Origin: Cladorhizidae sp. MBARI D1340-BT2
Taxonomy: Eukaryota; Porifera; Demospongiae; Poecilosclerida; Cladorhizidae
Reading direction: 5' to 3'
DNA length: 64,000 bases
Assembly (NCBI GenBank): GCA_028752905.1
Contig: JAQNBH010000004.1
Location: forward strand, 4,468,739 to 4,532,738
A model generated the notes under the pieces. It was given only the letters and a program-made list of their open reading frames with translations, was not told the DNA's origin and did no database searches. The position numbers and the translations under genes were made by a program. Positions 57,310-64,000 of the stretch are shown here, one piece after another (position 1 is the stretch's first letter; each line of letters begins with the position of its first letter).

Positions 57310-59408
57310 AATTCGAAAACCTCCTGTTCAATAAAAATGACGAATCTCCATCCTCTACCATAAATTCTCCAATCCATTGGTGTGGAACGAGTGGGAGGAG
57401 CAGTGCCACAGTCTCTGGCACATCAGACATCTGTGGGTACAATATTCCATTATTTAAATAAATACATGGTTCATCATTTGAAACAACTGTGGACTTTACC
57501 TCAAATCGAGCAAACAAGTAGCTCAGGTCTCCTTCACTCTTTTTTGGCTGCACACAAAGCAGCTGAAAGAGCAATTTCAGAGCTCGGTTTTGCAGTTCAC
57601 CATCTGTTATAAAATGATAAACATAAATGTGTAATGTTCTTGTCAATTTTGTGGACAATACGATCATGAAATGATTTATCCCCAATTTTTTTTTACCGTG
57701 ACTGTTCTGAACACAAAAGTCCTGGACCACAGCTCAAAGTGTCCCCCTCATACATGCACCTGTTCATGGATATGGGGCAGTAATTTATGGTGCTACGTAT
57801 ACATAATATAATCCATAAATACTGTCACCAGATGTGAGTCAACAACCATTTGCAATTGCAAGATATAATTTCTGAATATAAGGGGCACAGTGCTTTTTGA
57901 ACTATAGCATGTGTATTCAAGAATGTACACTATTCAGCATATAGTAGATTCTACTTTCACATGAATGAATGATCACATTCTAAGGCCAAAACTATTAATT
58001 TTTATTCTGATTACAGGATACCTTTTTCAATATCTGTCAATATCTCTCTGATATCACGTCTCTTTAGCCCCTTGCAGTATGTGACGATAGCAGGTACCCA
58101 CTTTTGGGTCCACTCAACACTAAAAGACCCTTGAAGTCCTTGCTTGCTTGCCAATGACTAACTCAAGCTCTTGTTCAATCTGTTGATAGAAAAGCAATAA
58201 ATTCAAGATGCAAGTTAAAGGTGACCTTGTATCTTTATGTAACAGAAGCCACTAGCAGAATACATGTATAGCACAAGCATTTGTTACATACACTCTTCAA
58301 GGTGTTTTAGTTGTGTTAGGTTAATTTATATAATACTTTTGTATATATACTCAACACAAACATACCAACATACCACAGATGGGATCCTCAGAGCCGGAAA
58401 CTTCTTGAGCTTGGTGACTACGGAGCCATTGCTCTCTAACAAATATTGCCTACGTGAATAAAATGTTAACTTATTCAGCGGTAAAACGACATCATTTCTA
58501 GGATTCTCCTTCTCCATCTCCTTTGTGAGAGCTTGAACATGTTGTTGTTGCTCAGCAGTTTCATCTCCACGAGGATGGAAGGATGGATACCTAGACTCCA
58601 GGTTAATCGCTCGCTTTGGCTGACGCCGTTTGCTTGGTTTATCCATTGGAGAGTTATTAGCTGCTTTCCTTTTTCGGCCCTTTTCAACATTATACACACG
58701 TCCATCACTTTTTTCACCCATGATCCCTGAAGGGGAAAAAATGACACGGTAGATGAATACTTATAAGGCATATATACATCAACAATGTTACTATATATGT
58801 ACTTACAGAAGCAGATCCTGTCATAGAATCAGCCAGAATGGATATTTCTCTACTAAGATTTTGGCAATTTTTGTGACAGCAGCTGGATTTGGCCTTTCTA
58901 CATAGCTGTATATATGGTAACAAGGTCTCGAACGATTTCATTTCTTATATCCAGTAATCTCTTTACAGCAATGGTAGCCATAATATTAGGCTTCCACATC
59001 ATCGGAATAGAGAAATCATTTCTGATACTGCTGAAGATCCACTGTTTTCTGATGACAGAGATACTGTATCATGATCTTGATAGCTTGGAGATGATGCCAG
59101 TGAGGCTGGTAAAGTAGATGGAGTACTTGGGGAAGAAAATTGTGTTCGAGTTATATTCAGGCATACTGGAAACCTGAATACAAATAAAAGAAAGAAGCAA
59201 GAAATTCTTCTGGACAGCTGTAAGAATTGCTAAGTCAACTTACAGTTATAGTTGGAGATTGGATAATACTTTTTTGAATACGAATCAATCCTTTCACTGC
59301 TCCCAATGGCTTTATAAATCCCTTGACATCGTCTTCTGTCAGATCACAAAATGTTGCACCATCGATCTCATTCTCTATGGCAACAGAATATGCAGTAGTG
59401 GTAAGGAA
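57310..59408 (-). pseudogene. SAM-domain (SAMD3-like) gene, frames disrupted
   Basis: The exon 59244-59408 (phase 0, acceptor GAGTATAG, donor GTAAGT) encodes most of a SAM domain: AIENEIDGATFCDLTEDDVK then GFIKPLGAVKGLIRIQKSI. SAM domains mediate protein oligomerisation. Further exons on the minus strand follow: a Ser-rich linker (59170-59010), WKPNIMATIAVKRLLDIRNE (about 58980-58920), YVERPNPAAVTKIAKILVEK (about 58890), an exon at 58730-58375 (SKRRQPKRAINLESRYPSFH then TFYSRRQYLLESN), WTQKWVPAIVTYCKGLKRRD (about 58110) and SDVPETVALLLPLVPHQWIG (about 57430-57380). The layout resembles SAMD3-like proteins, which are expanded in many invertebrates. Frames shift near 58890, 58830 and 58130 (a 4-bp CAAG repeat), so this copy is probably decayed. 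Confidence 0.6.
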
Positions 59409-59551
59409 CTATACTCGTCAGGTAAAAATGTCCTATTTCTATACTTTTAATCATTTTAATAACAATAACAGCATTCTCTCAAGGATTTTTGTAAGGGAGG
59501 CATTTCAGTGGACTAAAAACTCATATATATAATCCTTTCTTTTTGTCCTTT

Positions 59552-59553
<2 letters not shown>

Positions 59554-59582
<29 letters not shown>
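59554..59582. repeat. Poly(G) tract
   Basis: 29 consecutive G bases. Such runs can form G-quadruplexes and are error-prone in assembly. Confidence 0.95.
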
Positions 59583-59584
<2 letters not shown>

Positions 59585-59814
59585 GCATGTTGCAAGAGAC
59601 ACAACCAAGAGATGAAAAAATGTAAAAAAAAATGGGAGGGGAAGAAAATGAAGGAAAGAAAAGGGAAAAATAAATAAGAGAGAAAGGGGCAAAAAATAAA
59701 AGAAAGAAGAACATAAAAAGATTTGTAAGGAAAAAAAGGAAATAAAAGATAGAAAAAAGGGGGAATTAAAAGGAAAAAAAGAAAAAGGAAGTGGTGGGGG
59801 AAAAAAACAAAAGA

Positions 59815-60045
59815 TGAGGGGAAAAAAGAATGGGGAGAAACAAGAATGGGGAGAAAAAAGAATGGGGAGAAAAAAGAAAGGGGAGAAAAAAGAATGGGGA
59901 GAAAAAAGAATGGGGAGAAAAAAGAATGGGGAGAAAAAAGAATGGGGAGAAAAAAGAATGGGGAGAAAAAATAATGGGGAGAAAAAAGAATGGGGAGAAA
60001 AAAGAATGGGGAGAAAAAAGAATGGGGGAGAAAAAGATAGGGGGA
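59815..60045. repeat. 16-bp minisatellite GAATGGGGAGAAAAAA
   Basis: There are about 14 units with few substitutions. The open frames over it (Lys/Glu/Gly- or Phe/Leu/Pro-rich) repeat every 16 residues and are not genes. The preceding 59590-59815 is similarly purine-rich but irregular. Confidence 0.95.
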
Positions 60046-60065
60046 AAAAGTCACAAGTAGAGCAT

Positions 60066-60118
60066 GTATAGCCATGACTCAAACCTGAGTGTTCAGTCCC
60101 CACACTACCACTGTGCCA
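60066..60118 (-). repeat. tRNA-derived SINE-like head
   Basis: The minus strand reads TGGCACAGTGGTAGTG (matches the pol III A box TRGCNNAGNGG) and 33 bases later GGTTTGAGTCA (close to the B box GGTTCGANTCC). Spacing is about that of a tRNA. The tRNA-like part runs downstream into the purine/pyrimidine tandem repeat at 60045-59815. The cloverleaf is not well conserved, so this is a SINE relic rather than a tRNA gene. Confidence 0.5.
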
Positions 60119-60142
60119 TAAAGATTTCAAACATACAAACTA

Positions 60143-61060
60143 AGGCCAGACCTAGTAAAAAAAAATGTGCTCGGGCTTGGCGTGCAGAAATATTGACCCG
60201 GGTGGGTGGCAGAACAATTTAAATTTAATAATTTATCCCATCTTCAATTTTCACCTTGTCTACAGGCCTTACTGCAGCACTCTTGTTCTACTCGAGACAA
60301 CAGCTGCCCAAATGTTTCCTAAACAAATAGCAAATGATTTTTGAGCCTAAGAGAAGTTTACATCATGTAACTACCGCAGAGCTGCCAAGTGACCACTGTC
60401 ATTTTCCGTACCAAATTGCCATTTTTCCCGTATTTCCGTACTTTTTCCCCCTTCTATATAATATATTATAATATATTTACTCTTTACAGCCTGTCTTCGT
60501 CATTGTCACACTGACTTGAGTCCTAAATCGGCACAACTATCTTGAGCTGCAGCTTGGCCTGCAACAAACTGTGCCATGCTAGCTTCCAAATAGTGTCTTG
60601 AAACCGGGGCACTTGTCATCAGTCGTGTGCCTTCCAGAAAGCGGATCGGTAAAGGGTCTGATGCGCGAGAAATGTTGCTGATAGAGGAGGAAAGAGAAAT
60701 TGTGCCCGGGGGAAGGGGAGGAGGAAAGAGAAATAAATTATGTCTCTACCGGGAAAGAGAAATAAATTATTATACCGTAGCGGTAAGCAGTTTGTTCAAT
60801 GTTGTATTGTTTGATGCTGTCATAGCAGCTAGTAGCTGAAGCTCAAGATTGTTACTCTTCCAAGGTAATAATTCTGTACTAATATCCATACCATCGGTAC
60901 AGTAGTGTGATATTCCGTACAAGTACGGAAAAATCCGTGCACTTGACCAGCACTGCTACCGTCACTGCCAGCCAGAGATTTCTAGTGCAAATATTTTTTC
61001 CTAACCCAGCAAAATTTGACCCACCGGGCCCGAGCAACAAGAAATTTACTAGGTCTGGCC
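60143..61060. mobile_element. MITE with AGGCCAGACCTAGTAAA termini
   Basis: The left end AGGCCAGACCTAGTAAA (60143) is matched by TTTACTAGGTCTGGCCT at the right end (about 61045-61061). A second inverted block, GCTCGGGC / GCCCGAGC, lies just inside each end. The ~920-bp interior has no transposase and contains another MITE (60377-60955). No target duplication is obvious. Confidence 0.85.
60377..60955. mobile_element. Nested hAT-type MITE with CTACCG duplication
   Basis: The left end CAGAGCTGCCAAGTG (60377) and right end CACTTGACCAGCACTG (to 60955) are inverted repeats of hAT type. CCGTAC pairs further inside. CTACCG lies immediately outside both ends (60371-60376 and 60956-60961). The interior (579 bp) has no transposase. 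Confidence 0.85.
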
Positions 61061-61062
61061 TA

Positions 61063-61252
61063 ACAGAGATCTACTCAACAAGACTACTTCTCTCTTCATT
61101 ACTTTAATTTCTATACTTATTCTTCAGCCTCTTCACTCTCTTCCCAATTCCCACAGAACAGAGATCTACTCAACAAGACTACTTCTCTCTTCATTACTTT
61201 AATTTCTATACTTATTCTTCAGCCTCTTCACTCTCTTCCCAATTCCCACAGC
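61063..61252. repeat. 95-bp tandem duplication
   Basis: ACAGAGATCTACTCAACAAG...TCTTCCCAATTCCCACAG occurs at 61063-61157 and again at 61158-61252, essentially identical. The first copy directly abuts the right end of the MITE at 60143-61060. Confidence 0.95.
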
Positions 61253-61369
61253 ACAACAAGAAATGCACAATAACTTCCACCCCACCCTATCCAACTTTTA
61301 TTAGCTTACAATTGCACATAATAATTAGTGCCATTCTTTTTAGTTGATCTAGTTACCATATAACAGAGA

Positions 61370-61957
61370 TAGGATCGCAGAGATAAATATGGGTGGGCTT
61401 TTATTTAAATCCCCACCATGAAAATGTGGTGCTAGGACTATAACATGACTGATCGGGCTCTGGCCTCTATGGAGCTGGAGCAGCTACGCGGAGGATTAAT
61501 TGTTACTCGCGCATGCACACTCCTTATCTCAGTTATACATTCTCAGCTCAGATATTATTAGTTTCGAATGAGCATTCTCACTAACTTTTTCTGTTGCCTG
61601 GTAATATTATTATCATCTCTTTGTATCTCTTAAGTTACAACAAATTAAGTCCGCTATCCAGCCTAGCAGGGTAGTAGCGACTAGGACACATCCCGACTGC
61701 CGGACAGTGTTATTTCAAGAGGCTTCGGCCGTTTCAGACTAGGCAGAGATTTACGCCCTCTGCTGAAGCCTAGAGACACGGGGAGACGTGTGGTGCTATA
61801 TATTTATCGGCTACACGCTCTGCTGAAGGTCTTGACAGACGAAAACTCGCAAGTGGGTCTTTCCCCGTACAGGTTGACTACGAGTACGGTTGTGCGTGGG
61901 ACACAGGAAACTCGCTTCAGGGACAACACTCTCCACAGTGCTGAGTAGTCCCGAACA
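61370..61957 (+). repeat. 5' LTR of BEL/Pao element (start approximate)
   Basis: The primer-binding site at 61960 fixes the LTR end at about 61957 (…GAACA). The start cannot be fixed because the 3' LTR is outside the window; 61370 is a guess at where the GC-richer segment begins. A TATA-like CTATATATTTATC at about 61796 would be the promoter. The TCTGCTGAAG phrase is repeated at about 61759 and 61811. Confidence 0.5.
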
Positions 61958-61959
61958 TT

Positions 61960-61977
61960 TGGTCCTTCGAGCCGGAT
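61960..61977 (+). promoter_or_regulatory. Primer-binding site, tRNA-Tyr type
   Basis: TGGTCCTTCGAGCCGGAT is the reverse complement of the 3' end expected for eukaryotic tRNA-Tyr (…CCGGCTCGAAGGACCA). It lies three bases after the proposed LTR end and 204 bases before the gag start codon, as expected for priming of minus-strand DNA synthesis. Confidence 0.8.
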
Positions 61978-62180
61978 ACTATCTTGCTGCCAGCATACTT
62001 GCGACCAAGGCTCAGGAGAGAACCGGAAAACCAACAAAGATTGGAGTGGCAAAGAAACACAGACGACTTGTGAACTTCTCTTGTCACACTCACCATCTTT
62101 TCACCACCTCATTTGTCACTTGACATTTTTTAAAAATCTTGTATCTCTTATTCATTTTCAGTTGTGTCTGCAAGCTTATC

Positions 62181-64000
62181 ATGACTACGCTTGAAGACAG
62201 AGGACGACTGGAAGCAGAGTTCGCGGAGCTGGATCTGCCGAACCTGAAGAAGAAGAGATCTAATCTGCTACGTAGCACCACACGGTGTGATACCTATCTT
62301 AGGGAGTTGCAGACGAAGCCTACCAAAGAGCTAGATGCCAAAGGGATTTCAGTACGTCGACACAAGCTGCTGCAGGACACGGTCACTGCAGATGTGGTCC
62401 ATGACGCCATCGTCAGCTTTCTGAAGGAAGTGGACATCGACGGAGAAGAAGCCGACTACTCTGTAGAAAGCACGCGGATGATCACGCTAGGGTCAGCCCT
62501 GGAGGCAGAAGAAGAGGCAGCTAGACTCTACAGACGTTGCCGAACAATCAGACGGTCCATGGACTCCTTGGCAGACCTGCCCAAACTCGACGGATGCCAC
62601 GTAGCCCCCACACTTTGGGACTTGCAAGAGAAATTGTCTGAGATGCAAGAATCAGCAGACACAATCTCCAGTCGCCCAGAAGTGATGGACGGCATCCAAG
62701 CACTCATCAGGGACCTACGTGGTCTACAACTCAGACACGGCGAGGACACTGCACCCTCAGCCCCAGTCTCCAGTTCCAAACCCAAAGGAATGTCTAAGTT
62801 TGACAGACTACCTCGTATGCCATTGCCCGACTTCGATGGCACAGCCGTGGGCTGGCGTCCTTTTTGGGAGAACTTCAGGAACATGCTTTCCAAAGACGAC
62901 GGTCTCACAGACGTCGACCGATTGGCATTTCTCAACATGACGGTCAAGACAGAGGAAGCGAAACTCATCATCGAGTCGGTCACAAGATCTGGACCACACT
63001 TTGATGCAGCGATCAAAGCTCTTCAGGATCACTACGATCAGCCGAGACAGACTAGTAGAACCTCTTTGCAAGCTGTTCTCAAGCACACTATTGATCTCAC
63101 CTCAGAAGGGATCAGCAAGACCATCTCATTATTTCAGACATCAATAGCTGTTCTCAAGGAATGTACAGATGCCACACTGGACACACTGTATACACTCATC
63201 CTTGAACTCATCATGCCGCCCAAGCTATTACAGGACTGGACGGAATACTCTAGCAAGCACAAGAAGACTCCTACATTTGAGGATGTTGCAGAGTATCTTC
63301 GCAGGTATCAGATGAGATTCTACGGGAGAACAGATGCTGTAAAATCACCCGCCACACAGACTCCTGCTACCAAGCCACCTGCGGTCGCACAACAGAGGAA
63401 GCCTTGGAAGCCACCAGTTTTGCATCAGAGCAGCAAGGACTGTGCACTGTGCCACGACGGGACTCACCCTCTCTACATGTGCGAGACGTTCCGGGCCAAA
63501 GGAGTGGAGGACAAAAACAGCACAGCCTCTAGGCTGAAGGTTTGCACGAATTGTCTGTCTCTAAACCATCTTGCTCGTGATTGTTCTAGCAACAGATCCT
63601 GCAGAGACTGTGGGAAAAGACACCATACCCTACTGCATCGTCGCAAGCAGAATTCCCCAACCGAAGGCCAGTCTCCTAGTGCACCTCCCGCCACCAATGC
63701 TTACGTTACACCAGCATGCTACACAGTACATTCTAAGCAGCAGGCACTCATCAGTACTTGCTGGGTCGTTGTAGAGTCCGGAGGACACAGACGCTCAGCC
63801 AGGGCTCTCATCGACAGTGGCTCTCATTTGACATTCATGACGTCAAAGCTGGCTCAATCTCTGAAAGTACGCAAATTGAAGGAGACTACCAGCCTGGTTG
63901 GTATATCCCAGATCGAGGCTCCGAGCTGTCACTATAAGGCAGACTTGGCACTCGTTCCACCTGGACGTCCTGCAGTGGACTGCCGTGCTGTGATAATCAA
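62181..64000 (+). CDS. BEL/Pao retrotransposon Gag-Pol polyprotein, 5' part
   Basis: One uninterrupted frame runs from ATG 62181 to the window end (606 codons, no stop), so the gene continues beyond. After a helical N-terminus comes a DUF1759-type Gag region: LPDFDGTAVGWRPFWENF at about residues 215-232, followed by FLNMTVKTEEAKLIIE. Cysteine/histidine knuckles start at residue 421 (CALCHDGTHPLYMC, then CTNCLSLNHLARDC and CRDCGKRHH). A DUF1758-type aspartic protease follows, with ALIDSGSHLTFMTS (catalytic Asp about 545). The polyprotein builds the particle and then processes itself. Reverse transcriptase, RNase H and integrase should follow outside. The absence of damage and the GC-richer codons contrast with all other elements here, so this is probably the youngest insertion. 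Confidence 0.92.
   Translation, partial: MTTLEDRGRLEAEFAELDLPNLKKKRSNLLRSTTRCDTYLRELQTKPTKELDAKGISVRRHKLLQDTVTADVVHDAIVSFLKEVDIDGEEADYSVESTRMITLGSALEAEEEAARLYRRCRTIRRSMDSLADLPKLDGCHVAPTLWDLQEKLSEMQESADTISSRPEVMDGIQALIRDLRGLQLRHGEDTAPSAPVSSSKPKGMSKFDRLPRMPLPDFDGTAVGWRPFWENFRNMLSKDDGLTDVDRLAFLNMTVKTEEAKLIIESVTRSGPHFDAAIKALQDHYDQPRQTSRTSLQAVLKHTIDLTSEGISKTISLFQTSIAVLKECTDATLDTLYTLILELIMPPKLLQDWTEYSSKHKKTPTFEDVAEYLRRYQMRFYGRTDAVKSPATQTPATKPPAVAQQRKPWKPPVLHQSSKDCALCHDGTHPLYMCETFRAKGVEDKNSTASRLKVCTNCLSLNHLARDCSSNRSCRDCGKRHHTLLHRRKQNSPTEGQSPSAPPATNAYVTPACYTVHSKQQALISTCWVVVESGGHRRSARALIDSGSHLTFMTSKLAQSLKVRKLKETTSLVGISQIEAPSCHYKADLALVPPGRPAVDCRAVII

Noticed and set aside
59513..60130. Long Phe/Leu/Pro-rich (minus) and Lys/Glu/Gly-rich (plus) frames
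   Set aside because: Translations of the 16-bp minisatellite and of purine-rich low-complexity DNA; residue pattern repeats every 16 codons.

Overview
The window is eukaryotic, almost certainly from an invertebrate animal. It has GT-AG introns, cysteine-rich granulin exons, AT-rich intergenic DNA, long microsatellites and a dense layer of animal-type transposons (hAT, piggyBac, Ginger-like, a DUF7869/Sola-like family, LINEs, BEL/Pao). The mix fits a sponge or other non-bilaterian best. This is inference from the mix, not from a diagnostic gene. Nothing looks bacterial: there are no operons, CRISPR arrays or ribosome binding sites.

Host genes are sparse. At the left edge is the 3' part of a granulin gene: one single-domain exon, an intron filled by a 68-bp minisatellite, then a three-domain terminal exon. 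A broken granulin exon preceded by the same minisatellite lies at 12.1-12.9 kb. An intact intronless DUF1349 gene is at 22.05-22.72 kb (minus). A SAM-domain (SAMD3-like) gene or pseudogene with disrupted frames is at 57.3-59.4 kb (minus).

Most of the rest is transposon debris. Regions 3.9-11.8 kb hold four decayed hAT relics, one interrupted by a foldback element. Regions 13-17.8 kb hold a deleted hAT inserted in a piggyBac relic, a LINE 3' end and a spliced, core-deleted hAT. Region 18.2-20.8 kb is a decayed LINE ending in an AGGGCT array. Regions 23.8-26 kb hold two LINE-type C-terminal fragments. Region 28.65-31.26 kb is a complete TIR-bounded DNA transposon encoding a DUF7869-like protein; a related unoccupied site is at 38.5 kb. 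Regions 34.2-36.1 and 40.4-44.0 kb are further hATs. Region 46.9-48.6 kb is minisatellite and ATT microsatellite.

Region 48.6-53.6 kb holds two tandem copies of a Ginger-like element (minus strand). The longer one encodes H2C2 zinc finger, DDE integrase, CXC zinc domain and Ulp1-like protease. The shorter has lost its middle, and a ~180-bp block is inverted between the two. Region 54.4-56.5 kb is a nearly intact hAT. Region 59.5-61.3 kb holds a 16-bp tandem repeat, a tRNA-derived SINE-like head and a MITE nested in another MITE. From about 61.4 kb to the end is the 5' part of an apparently intact BEL/Pao retrotransposon (LTR, tRNA-Tyr-type primer site, open gag-pol frame that runs off the window).

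The most interesting candidates are the TIR-bounded DUF7869 element with its empty site, the Ginger-like pair with a protease and an internal inversion, and PCNA-binding-like motifs at the N-termini of two hAT transposases.
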